Counted from the stretch's first letter, positions 1 through 6,385 are shown. The stretch: DNA of 14,341 nt from JAJRVH01 sp964505995 (GCA_964505995.1 CAZDLB010000046.1:1-14341); one strand, 5' to 3'. The notes: a model not told the origin generated them from the sequence alone. Numbers and translations: made by a program.

Positions 1-54
1 GAAAAAAGAAGGCCTGCCGGAAGGGGGAGGGAAGGGGGGAGGGACCGGCAGGCC
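1..54 (-). terminator. Rho-independent terminator with G-tract/C-tract loop
   Basis: A perfect 10-bp inverted repeat (GGCCTGCCGG at 11-20 and CCGGCAGGCC at 45-54) encloses a 24-nt loop. Read on the minus strand, the stem is followed directly by TTCTTTTTTC (10 to 1), the usual order for an intrinsic terminator. It lies about 28 nt past the closing helix of the probable 6S RNA and about 300 nt past the HemF-like gene, so it most likely ends the 6S transcript and any readthrough from that gene. The loop is unusual: on the plus (template) strand it holds four G-runs of 5, 3, 6 and 3, so the RNA loop is nearly all pyrimidine. Confidence 0.8.
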
Positions 55-81
55 GTGGGGCAACTCGAATTTTCTTTCTTC

Positions 82-252
82 CGTCGCTGCACTGGTTTTG
101 CAACCTGTATGTTCTGAACCCTTGGCAACAAGGTGGGCACCTCATCCGGCCGTCAGGTATCCCCGGCTTGGGGGACGCACACAGGCTGGAGATTCGGCTC
201 CCGTTCAGATCACATCGGTCCAGACTTACAAGCTGCAAAACCAGTGCAACGA
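82..252 (-). ncRNA. ssrS: Probable 6S RNA
   Basis: 6S RNA binds sigma-70 RNA polymerase by mimicking an open promoter and damps transcription in stationary phase. The stretch between the HemF-like gene and the terminator folds as one long rod. A perfect 15-bp closing helix pairs 88-102 with 234-248. An inner helix pairs 113-120 with 217-224; it is continuous only in the minus-strand RNA, where the 117/220 pair is G-U but would be A-C on the plus strand. Inside are a large open bubble, a small CUUG-UUGC-CAAG hairpin on its 3' side (132-121) and a C-rich/G-rich apical hairpin. The 3' part (CCTTG..CCAAGGGTTCA..TACAG) resembles E. coli 6S RNA from memory. Size is about 170 nt against 184 in E. 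coli. Exact ends are not visible. A TAGATAAG-like -10 lies just upstream, with no clear -35. In many gammaproteobacteria ssrS precedes the fau gene, which would lie beyond the left edge. Confidence 0.75.
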
Positions 253-352
253 ACGTTCACTCTTATCTATCGCGGCCCGGCGCCTGAACTTTAATTCCGG
301 GCTGCAACCGTTAGTAAGCAATGAGCGTGCCAAAAGTGGCGCGCGGGAAGAA

Positions 353-1393
353 TCAGTCGCTGTGATTCTGAACCGTCGGCGGGATCACATCGCCCGAGGC
401 CTGCATCGCGATCGCCTCGGGATGGGCGCGATAGTGCCGCCTGACCGCCTCGGCCAGCCGCTTCTTGCAGGCCTCGTCCACCGGCGCGGGACTGGCTTCG
501 GGCAATGCCGCAATCAGGCTGCGCAGCAGTTCATCCTGCGGCTTTCGCATGCGCTCGATCCAGGAGGCCAGAAGCTCGCGGTCAACGCAGGGCGGCAGCG
601 AGCCCATGATGCCGATGTCGTTCTGGTCGTGGACCATCAGGCCCGTGGTCGTGCCGCGATCCAGCGTCAGCACCTGGAAGAAATACAGCGTGTGATAGTC
701 CAGCTGCGTCCGGCGCTGCGAATCCGTCGGTTCCGGGGCATCGGCCAGTGCGCGCCCGAGGATGGCGAGGTAGGTGTCGATCGCGGTGCGGCCCACCGCC
801 TCGGCCAGCGCATGATCGGCCGCGGCATCGCCGCTGCTGAACTGTTCCAGATAGAAATGCGCCACGCCGCGGTGACGGTTCAGTGCCGGGATCCAGAAAT
901 AGCGATCGCCCTGTGCCCTGGCGGTGTCAAAATACCGGGGCGCGGTCCGTTGCAGGGCGTCAAGGAACTGACGGGTGTCTTCCTCGACCGGGTGCGACGG
1001 ATTCAGATCGGCCATCATGCGCCAGTAGCCGGAGCCATCCTTCATCTCGGTCCAGCTGATATGGATGTGCACCGACGGCGCCAGCGGATGAAGCGGATGG
1101 ATGATCGTCGAGATGGCCGTGGCCGAACCGAGCCTCTTTTCCGGCATGTCGTCGTAATGCACCTGCGAGACATTGACCGAGCCGCGCCCGAAGAGCTCGC
1201 CATCGGCTGTCTCGTATCGCACACCGCCACCGTGGCGGCCACCGTCGCGCTCCCATGCCACCGGGGTGAAGCTCTGGGCGCTGCCGTGCGCTCTGGCCAG
1301 TGCTTCCAGGCTGGTGACGAAACGTTGCTGAAGGGAGCTGACCAGGCTCAGGGCCTGGGCTGCGGATGCCGATGCTGCGGGAATGCGTGTCAT
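353..1393 (-). CDS. Divergent HemF-family (aerobic coproporphyrinogen III oxidase-like) protein
   Basis: HemF oxidatively decarboxylates coproporphyrinogen III to protoporphyrinogen IX with O2 in heme synthesis, in the cytosol. This 346-aa protein shares the family's framework in order: the GSVNVSQVH stretch (71-79), a His in VHIH (109), ADLNP (128-132), NRHRG (172-176), LDRGTTTGL (244-252) and GSLPP (264-268). Several hallmarks differ. The HxNxR motif reads HIHIS, losing the Asn and Arg; GGFDLTP is reduced to ADLNP, keeping only the Asp; FFDDL is absent. There is also a C-terminal extension of about 45 residues beyond the roughly 300-aa E. coli protein. I chose the ATG at 1393 because a GAGG stands 5 nt upstream and homology starts after it; the open frame runs on to 1636 without support. 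It is divergent from the small ferredoxin-like gene. It may be a true oxidase of an aberrant clade or a paralogue with another tetrapyrrole substrate. Family membership is fairly sure; activity is not. Confidence 0.8.
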   Translation of the reverse strand: MTRIPAASASAAQALSLVSSLQQRFVTSLEALARAHGSAQSFTPVAWERDGGRHGGGVRYETADGELFGRGSVNVSQVHYDDMPEKRLGSATAISTIIHPLHPLAPSVHIHISWTEMKDGSGYWRMMADLNPSHPVEEDTRQFLDALQRTAPRYFDTARAQGDRYFWIPALNRHRGVAHFYLEQFSSGDAAADHALAEAVGRTAIDTYLAILGRALADAPEPTDSQRRTQLDYHTLYFFQVLTLDRGTTTGLMVHDQNDIGIMGSLPPCVDRELLASWIERMRKPQDELLRSLIAALPEASPAPVDEACKKRLAEAVRRHYRAHPEAIAMQASGDVIPPTVQNHSD

Positions 1394-1432
1394 GGGTGCC
1401 TCGTGGTGTTCGTCAATGCTGTTGCACCGGCA

Positions 1433-1461
1433 ACTATGCTGAGCAAGGCCTGCGGGTTCAA
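1433..1461 (-). promoter_or_regulatory. Candidate sigma-70 promoter of the HemF-like gene
   Basis: On the minus strand, TTGAAC (1461-1456) and CATAGT (1438-1433) are separated by exactly 17 nt. Each hexamer matches the consensus at four of six positions. A start near 1426 would leave a leader of roughly 30 nt before the ATG at 1393. The 96-nt divergent gap has no better minus-strand candidate. For the plus-strand gene a TATGCT overlaps the same site (1435-1440), but I see no matching -35. Confidence 0.4.
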
Positions 1462-1489
1462 CCGCGGCGGACATGCTAGCCTTGGGCCG

Positions 1490-1723
1490 ATGAAGTCCGA
1501 AACGAACAACGGCGGGGCTGTCGGCATCTGTCTCGGGCCGCGCTGCGGCGACTATGGCGGCAGCGAGCTGCTGGCGGCGCTTGCCCGGCACGGCATCCCG
1601 GCAAGATCCCTGGACTGCCAGAGCCTGTGTCCGCATGCGCCGGTGGCACGCCTGCCGGATCGCTGTCTGCTGCGTGCAACGCGGGACGATCTGCTGCGGG
1701 CGATGGACGAATCAGCGGGCTGA
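1490..1723 (+). CDS. Small thioredoxin-like [2Fe-2S] ferredoxin domain protein
   Basis: This 77-aa protein has the four-cysteine pattern of the NuoE/thioredoxin-like [2Fe-2S] family: C14-x4-C19 in CLGPRC, followed by an ELLAAL helix, then C43-x3-C47 in DCQSLC with a nearby AP (50-51) and a short final strand and helix. The spacing between Cys pairs (23) is shorter than in NuoE but fits stand-alone small ferredoxins of this fold. Such proteins carry electrons or assist cofactor enzymes; the partner cannot be read from sequence. The ATG at 1490 lacks a clear Shine-Dalgarno sequence, so translation may be weak or leaderless. The gene points away from the HemF-like gene across a 96-nt gap, and its last 12 nt overlap the end of engB on the other strand. 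A longer open frame reaches back to 98, but that part is antisense to the HemF-like gene and is discounted. Confidence 0.65.
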   Translation: MKSETNNGGAVGICLGPRCGDYGGSELLAALARHGIPARSLDCQSLCPHAPVARLPDRCLLRATRDDLLRAMDESAG

Positions 1724-2314
1724 AAGCTCGTCTTCGATTGCCTGGCGCAGTTTGTCGATGCCGCGGCCATCATGGCTGGAGGTCGCAAGCGGCGTCAGCA
1801 TGCCGCCCAGCGCCTCGGTCATCTCCTTCAGTCGCCTGGCTCTGGCATTGCCGGAGAGCTTGTCCGCCTTGGTGGCCACCGGCAGCCAGCGGATGCCCTG
1901 AGCATTCAGCCAGGCAATCAGCTGCAGGTCGGAATCCTTCGGCCCGTGGCGGATATCCAGCAGCACCAGCACCAGCCTGAGGCCCGCTGAACGGCTCAGA
2001 TAACCCTCGATCAGTTGCTGCCACCGCTGCTGCTCGCGCTTCGAGGCCCGAGCAAAGCCGTAGCCGGGAAGATCCACCACGAGCAGCCGCTCATCCACGG
2101 AGAACAGGTTCAACAGCCGCGTGCAGCCGGGGTTCTTCGAGGTCTTGACCAGTCCCTTGCGACCGAACAGCGCATTGAGCAGCGAGGACTTGCCGACATT
2201 CGAATGTCCGGCGACGGCGATCTCGGTCAGATCGCTGGCCGGGAACTGGCGCGCATCGCCGACCGACTGCACGAACCGCGTCCGTTGCCACTGGATCGGG
2301 CTTGAATGACTCAT
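1712..2314 (-). CDS. engB: Ribosome biogenesis GTP-binding protein EngB (YsxC/YihA)
   Basis: EngB is an essential TRAFAC-class GTPase that binds the 50S subunit and assists its late assembly. In this 200-aa protein the G motifs are in order: G1 GHSNVGKS (36-43), the G2 region NPGCTRL with Thr65, G3 DLPGYGFA (81-88), G4 TKAD (148-151) and G5 TSS (178-180). The length fits the family. I chose the ATG at 2314 (MSHSSPIQWQ) because it matches where EngB proteins begin; an upstream in-frame ATG at 2389 would add 25 residues without homology. Neither start has a strong ribosome binding site. Two changes stand out: His37 where Arg is usual after the first Gly of G1, and Cys64 where Arg is usual in the PGRTQ motif. 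The gene is transcribed alone, divergent from dusB, and its end overlaps the ferredoxin-like gene. Confidence 0.93.
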   Translation of the reverse strand: MSHSSPIQWQRTRFVQSVGDARQFPASDLTEIAVAGHSNVGKSSLLNALFGRKGLVKTSKNPGCTRLLNLFSVDERLLVVDLPGYGFARASKREQQRWQQLIEGYLSRSAGLRLVLVLLDIRHGPKDSDLQLIAWLNAQGIRWLPVATKADKLSGNARARRLKEMTEALGGMLTPLATSSHDGRGIDKLRQAIEDELSAR

Positions 2315-2440
2315 GAGCCAAGGCTGGCAAGCCGGCCGGGAAACACAAGCCGCTGGAGTCCGGTCGCTGCCGTCGCTAGGATTGCCCATTTTTTAGGCAG
2401 CCGCTCCGAAGATGGCATGCGGCTGCGGGAAAGGTGATGC
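2315..2440. other. Divergent intergenic region, engB / dusB
   Basis: These 126 nt separate the start codons of engB (minus) and dusB (plus) and must hold both promoters, or at least that of the dusB-ntrB-ntrC operon. I see no sigma-54 site of the TGGCAC-N5-TTGC type and no convincing sigma-70 pair. A TAGGAT at 2375-2380 could be a weak -10 for dusB but lacks a -35. The only clear signal is AAGGTG at 2431-2436, the Shine-Dalgarno sequence of dusB, which supports its ATG at 2441. Confidence 0.35.
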
Positions 2441-3487
2441 ATGCAAACTGGGATCCGCAACGAATCCACGTCCAGGCCGCTGCTGCCCGGCTTCCGGCTG
2501 GGAGAGCATTTCATCGATGTGCCGCTGGTGCTGGCGCCGATGGCCGGCATCACCGACCTGCCGTTTCGCAAGGTGTGCAAGCGCTTCGGCATTGGCCTGA
2601 CGGTTACCGAGATGATTGCCTCGCGCGCCGTCGAGCAGGGGCGGGAGCGCACCGAGCGCATGGCGGTGCTGGATGAGGACGATCGTCCCGTAGCCATCCA
2701 GATCGCGGGCTCCGATCCGAAGTTTGTCGTCGAGGCCGCCCGGTGGGCCGTCGAACATGGCGCGGACTTCGTCGATATCAACATGGGCTGTCCGGTCAAG
2801 AAGGTATGCAGGCAGGTGGCAGGGTCGGCGATGCTGCGCGATGAGAGACTCGTCGCGCGTGTGATCTCGGCCGTCGTGAAGGCCGTCGAGGTGCCGGTGA
2901 CGCTGAAGATCCGCACCGGCTGGGATGAGCGCAGCAAGAATGTCGAGCGCATCGCCCGCATCGCCGAGGATTGCGGCATCCAGATGCTGACCGTGCATGG
3001 GCGCACGCGCGCGCAGATGTTCAACGGCCACGCCTGCTGGGAGGATATCGGACTGGCCAAGTCGGCCGTTTCGATTCCGGTCATCGGCAACGGCGATATC
3101 GTTGACGGCGACAGCGCGCGGGAGATGATCCGCATCTCCGGCTGCGACGGCGTCATGGTCGGGCGCGCCGTGCAGGGCAATCCCTGGGTGCTGGGCGAGG
3201 TGCGTGCGGCGATCCTGAACCAGCCGGCACCATGCCAGCCCACGGCCGGCGAACGCTGGCAGATCATCGCCGAGCACATGCGGCTGATGCACGCGCACCA
3301 TGGCGAGGCGACGGCCGCAAAACTCGCGCGCAAGCATATCCCGTGGTACAGCAAGGGGCTGCCCGGGTCGGCGGAATTCCGCGCCGGCTTCCAGCGCCAT
3401 GCCAGCTGGAAGGAGCAGATGCGCGCGGCCCGGGAATATTTCACGGGCCTCGATCGGGCTGCATCGGGACTGGATCGTGCCGCCTAG
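2441..3487 (+). CDS. dusB: tRNA-dihydrouridine synthase DusB (NifR3 family)
   Basis: DusB uses FMN and NADPH to reduce a uridine in the tRNA D-loop to dihydrouridine (U17 in E. coli). The 348-aa protein is a TIM-barrel flavoprotein. Visible motifs are APMAGITD (32-39), the active-site Cys117 in NMGCPVKKV (the KKV variant points to DusB rather than DusA or DusC), LKIRTGW (155-161), VHGRTR (185-190), the phosphate-binding IGNGDI (216-221) and GRAVQGNPW (241-249). The helical tRNA-binding domain follows. The start at 2441 has AAGGTG just upstream. The C-terminus is odd: GLDRAA occurs twice in tandem as the last residues. The stop codon overlaps the putative ntrB start by 11 nt, so translation is probably coupled. 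In enterics dusB precedes fis; here it precedes ntrB, as nifR3 does in Rhizobium and Rhodobacter. Confidence 0.95.
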   Translation: MQTGIRNESTSRPLLPGFRLGEHFIDVPLVLAPMAGITDLPFRKVCKRFGIGLTVTEMIASRAVEQGRERTERMAVLDEDDRPVAIQIAGSDPKFVVEAARWAVEHGADFVDINMGCPVKKVCRQVAGSAMLRDERLVARVISAVVKAVEVPVTLKIRTGWDERSKNVERIARIAEDCGIQMLTVHGRTRAQMFNGHACWEDIGLAKSAVSIPVIGNGDIVDGDSAREMIRISGCDGVMVGRAVQGNPWVLGEVRAAILNQPAPCQPTAGERWQIIAEHMRLMHAHHGEATAAKLARKHIPWYSKGLPGSAEFRAGFQRHASWKEQMRAAREYFTGLDRAASGLDRAA

Positions 3488-4487
3488 GCAGGTCGCCATC
3501 GGGGCCGTGCCGCTGCCGCTGATGCTGCTCGATGCGGCGGGCCGGATTCTGCAGGGCAATGAGCGGGCGCAGGAGGCGATCGGACACTCCGAGCGCAAGC
3601 TGATCGGGCGCCGGCTGGCTGATATTTTCTCGCCGGAGGCCGAGGTCGAGAGACTGCTGGACAGGGTCGGCGAGGATGGCTGCACCAGCCATGATCTGCG
3701 CCTCAGGGATTCGGGCCTTCCGGTCACGCTGCACCTCGGCGCCCATGCACAGGGAATGGCGGCCATCTTTGTCCCCGAGGCGCACCGCATCGAGGAGGAA
3801 CATCAGTTCAGGCGCCGGGAGATGGCCGAGGCCGCGGCCCGCATCGCGCTGGAGATGGCGCATGAGGTCAAGAATCCGCTGGCTTCGCTGAAGGGCGCGG
3901 CGCAATGGCTGGAAGGGCTTGAGCTTGAGTCGGATGCGAGGGAGGCGGTGGAACGCATCCTCGGGGACGTGAACCGCATCCGGGATCGCATCGATGCGTT
4001 CCTGCAGATCGGCCCGAGGGCCGCGTTGAAGATGGAGATGACGAACATCCATGCGCTGATTCAGGATGTGATTCGGTATCCCGATGGCATTCAGGTCGAG
4101 CGGGTGTTCGATCCCAGCCTGCCGGAAACCCTGCTGCATGCCGAACGCTTCCGGCAGGCGCTGGAAAATCTGTGGCGCAACGCCGTCGAGGCGGCGGATT
4201 CGTACATCGAGTGGCAGACGCGCATCGCGCCGCTGGTGCATCTGCCGCAGCATCAGGGGGCGGTCATCGAGATTCGCATCACCAATGACGGACCCGGCGT
4301 GCCGGCGGCATTGCAGGAGCGTCTGTTCGATCCCTATGTCACCGGCAAGGAGCGCGGCAGCGGGCTGGGCCTGGCGCTGGTCGAGCGGGTGATGATCGAG
4401 CACGGTGGTCGGGTGACGCCGCGCTTCGAACGAGGACGCACCAGCATGATCCTGCACCTGCCGGTGCGGATGGAGGATGAGCGATGA
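3477..4487 (+). CDS. ntrB: Nitrogen regulation sensor histidine kinase NtrB (GlnL)
   Basis: NtrB phosphorylates, and with PII dephosphorylates, NtrC according to nitrogen status. The protein (336 aa from a GTG) has no membrane segment, as expected for this cytosolic kinase. A PAS domain covers about residues 10-100 (MLLDAAGRILQGNERA near its start). The DHp helix carries phospho-acceptor His129 in MAHEVKNPLASLKGAAQ, a sequence typical of the NtrB family. The ATPase domain shows the N-box Asn235 in NLWRNAVEAA, the Asp271 box NDGPGVP and the GSGLGLALV lid (294-302). The start is uncertain: no ATG fits, the frame runs upstream inside dusB, and GTG at 3477 or GTG at 3507 are the likeliest. I prefer 3477 because it keeps the whole PAS start and overlaps dusB by 11 nt, though its ribosome binding site is weak. 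The end overlaps ntrC by ATGA. Confidence 0.9.
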   Translation: MPPRQVAIGAVPLPLMLLDAAGRILQGNERAQEAIGHSERKLIGRRLADIFSPEAEVERLLDRVGEDGCTSHDLRLRDSGLPVTLHLGAHAQGMAAIFVPEAHRIEEEHQFRRREMAEAAARIALEMAHEVKNPLASLKGAAQWLEGLELESDAREAVERILGDVNRIRDRIDAFLQIGPRAALKMEMTNIHALIQDVIRYPDGIQVERVFDPSLPETLLHAERFRQALENLWRNAVEAADSYIEWQTRIAPLVHLPQHQGAVIEIRITNDGPGVPAALQERLFDPYVTGKERGSGLGLALVERVMIEHGGRVTPRFERGRTSMILHLPVRMEDER

Positions 4488-5884
4488 TACAGGCGCTGGT
4501 CGTGGATGATGATGAAGGCATCCGCTGGGTGCTGGCCAAGGTGCTGCGCGAGGAGGGCGTGCATGTCCTCCAGGCCGGAAGCATCGAAGAGGCGCGTCAG
4601 AGGATGCGGCAAGGCCATGTCGATCTCTGTTTTCTCGATGTCTATCTGCCCGATGGCAATGGCATGGATCTTCTGGAAAGCGGCGAGCTGACGATGCCGG
4701 TCGTGATGCTCACGGCCGAAACGACATTCGGCCATGCCGCCGAGGCCTATCGTCGCGGTGCGATGGAATACCTGCCCAAGCCGTTCGATCTGGATGAGGT
4801 GCGCAGGCTCGTGCAGCGCTTGCAGCCTTCGCCGGAAACCGCCGGGCCTGCTGCGAAGAAGCTCGAGGATCGCATCATCGGGCGCAGTCCGGTCATGCAG
4901 AAGCTGTTCCGCACGCTGGGGCGCGTTGCGGCCTCCGATCTGACGGTGCTGATTACCGGCGAGTCCGGTACCGGCAAGGAGCTTGTCGCATCCGCCCTGC
5001 ACGAGCATAGTCGTCGCGCGGACAAACCGTTCGTCGCCATCAATACCGCCGCGATCCCGGCCGAGCTGCTCGAATCCGAGCTTTTCGGCCATGAAAAGGG
5101 AGCCTTTACCGGCGCCGACCGCGCCCGGCCCGGGCGTTTCGAGCAGGCCGATGGCGGTACGCTTTTTCTCGATGAGATCGGCGACATGCCAGCATCCCTG
5201 CAGGCCAAGCTGCTGCGTGTGCTCGAGGAGGGGCGTATCCAGCGCGTGGGCTCGACGAAGTCGCAGCCGGTCAATGTCCGGCTGCTGGCGGCGACGCATC
5301 AGAATCTTCAGGAAAAGATCGCCAAGGGTGAGTTCCGCGAGGATCTGTACTATCGGCTGAATGTCATTCCGGTGCATATTCCGCCGTTGCGCGAGCGCCG
5401 CGACGATATCCGCGAGCTGGCCATGCATCTTCTCGATCAGGCGGCCGAAGAGCTGGGCATGCAGGCACCGATCCTGCTCGATGATGCCGCCGATCTGCTC
5501 GCCCGCCACGACTGGCCGGGGAATGTCCGGGAGCTGAAGAATGTCATGCGCCGGCTGGCCGTGCTGACGCCGGGCGCGAGCATCACGCTGTCGGATGTCG
5601 CGCTGGCGCTGGGCAATCCGGACAATACCGGCCAGGCCGAGGAAACGCTCTCCGAGGCCGTGACGCGCTGCACGCGCCAGTATCTGCATCAGCTCGGTTA
5701 CGCCGAGGCGAAGGATCTGTACCGGCACATGCTCGAGCAGACCGAGCCACCGTTGCTGATGCTGGCGATGGAGCGCTGCCACGGCAATCAGCTGAAGGTG
5801 GCCGAGATGCTGGGGCTGAATCGCAATACCGTGCGCAAGATGCTGCGCAAGTACAATATCGATCCGCAGTATTTCAAGTCCTGA
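4484..5884 (+). CDS. ntrC: Nitrogen regulation response regulator NtrC (sigma-54 activator)
   Basis: NtrC, when phosphorylated by NtrB, oligomerises and uses ATP to open sigma-54 promoters of nitrogen-scavenging genes such as glnA and amtB. At 466 aa it is near the 469 of E. coli. The receiver domain (1 to about 115) has the acidic pocket at 8-10, phospho-acceptor Asp52, Thr77 and Lys99. The AAA+ domain shows Walker A GESGTGKE (159-166), the sigma-54-contacting GAFTGA loop (206-211), Walker B GGTLFLDE (224-231), FREDLYYRLNV with the arginine fingers (284-294) and sensor II WPGNVREL (344-351). A Fis-type helix-turn-helix lies at about 436-457. The ATG overlaps the ntrB stop as ATGA and has GGAGG 7 nt upstream, so the start is firm. 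All key residues are present. No ntrY-ntrX or glnA lies beside it. Confidence 0.96.
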   Translation: MIQALVVDDDEGIRWVLAKVLREEGVHVLQAGSIEEARQRMRQGHVDLCFLDVYLPDGNGMDLLESGELTMPVVMLTAETTFGHAAEAYRRGAMEYLPKPFDLDEVRRLVQRLQPSPETAGPAAKKLEDRIIGRSPVMQKLFRTLGRVAASDLTVLITGESGTGKELVASALHEHSRRADKPFVAINTAAIPAELLESELFGHEKGAFTGADRARPGRFEQADGGTLFLDEIGDMPASLQAKLLRVLEEGRIQRVGSTKSQPVNVRLLAATHQNLQEKIAKGEFREDLYYRLNVIPVHIPPLRERRDDIRELAMHLLDQAAEELGMQAPILLDDAADLLARHDWPGNVRELKNVMRRLAVLTPGASITLSDVALALGNPDNTGQAEETLSEAVTRCTRQYLHQLGYAEAKDLYRHMLEQTEPPLLMLAMERCHGNQLKVAEMLGLNRNTVRKMLRKYNIDPQYFKS

Positions 5885-5906
5885 GCCGACGCCGCAGGCG
5901 GCTCAG
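5881..5906. terminator. Palindrome spanning both stop codons, possible bidirectional terminator
   Basis: A perfect 8-bp inverted repeat, CTGAGCCG (5881-5888) and CGGCTCAG (5899-5906), encloses a 10-nt GC-rich loop. The left arm contains the ntrC stop TGA; the right arm contains, on the minus strand, the stop TGA of the phosphatase gene. No T-run follows on either side, so it is not a canonical intrinsic terminator. It may pause polymerase, protect 3' ends or assist Rho for both converging transcripts. Only 18 nt separate the two stop codons, leaving no room for another terminator. Confidence 0.5.
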
Positions 5907-6385
5907 CCGAGGCGTGCCTCCAGGAAGTCGAGCAGCCGTTCGGCGTTGGCCGTGAGCATGCGATAGGCATCCTCGAAGCCGTCCGGTCCGCCGTAGTACG
6001 GATCCGGTACGTCCGGCGCGGCGTCAATATCATCCACCTCGAACTGGCGCATCATCAGAACCCTTTCGGGCGGGGCGCCCATGTCCAGAAGATCGAGGCG
6101 GTTGGCATGATCCATGGCCACGAACCAGTCCCAGTCTTCGATGCCGTGCCTGGTGATCTGCCGGGCGCGATGGGCGCTCATGTCCAGCCCGTGACGCAGC
6201 GCGGTTTCACGGGCGCGTTCATCCGCGCCATGGCCGACATGCCAGCTGCCGGTGCCGGCGGAGGCAAACAGAAAGCGGCCGTTCAGGCCACGGCGCTCGG
6301 CGACCTGGCGCACGACATATTCGGCCATCGGCGAACGGCAGATGTTGCCGAGGCAGACAAACAGGATTCTCGGGTTCTCAGACAT
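5903..6385 (-). CDS. Low-molecular-weight protein tyrosine phosphatase
   Basis: This 160-aa cytosolic enzyme hydrolyses phosphotyrosine; bacterial members often regulate exopolysaccharide tyrosine kinases, though others have broader roles. The catalytic P-loop near the N-terminus reads CLGNICRS, with nucleophile Cys11 and Arg17 in the C-x5-R pattern. The general-acid loop is present as DPYYGG with Asp128, and the family's ASAGTGSWHVG segment is at 41-51. Length fits the family. Two in-frame ATGs stand six bases apart (6391 and 6385); AAAGGA (6397-6392) touches the first but is ideally spaced, 6 nt, from the second, so I use 6385. The start overlaps the end of tsaB by 8 nt, indicating coupled translation in a galU-tsaB-phosphatase unit. 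With galU nearby, a role in envelope sugar control is possible, but no wzc-type kinase is in the window. Confidence 0.93.
   Translation of the reverse strand: MSENPRILFVCLGNICRSPMAEYVVRQVAERRGLNGRFLFASAGTGSWHVGHGADERARETALRHGLDMSAHRARQITRHGIEDWDWFVAMDHANRLDLLDMGAPPERVLMMRQFEVDDIDAAPDVPDPYYGGPDGFEDAYRMLTANAERLLDFLEARLG

Noticed and set aside
1421..1434. Small hairpin GTTGC-N4-GCAAC in the divergent promoter region
   Set aside because: Five-base arms in GC-rich DNA are expected by chance; no T-run and no second copy.
98..1489. Long plus-strand open frame (to 541 aa) across the 6S region and antisense to the HemF-like gene
   Set aside because: Its product has no recognisable motif before residue 465; it mirrors the real minus-strand gene in GC-rich DNA. 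Only the last 77 codons are kept as a gene.
2315..2440. Possible sigma-54 promoter ahead of the dusB-ntrBC operon
   Set aside because: A TGGCA is present near 2325, but no GC at the required -12 distance follows.
2311..3790. Long minus-strand open frames opposite dusB and ntrB
   Set aside because: No family motifs, low-complexity composition, and they overlap well-supported plus-strand genes.
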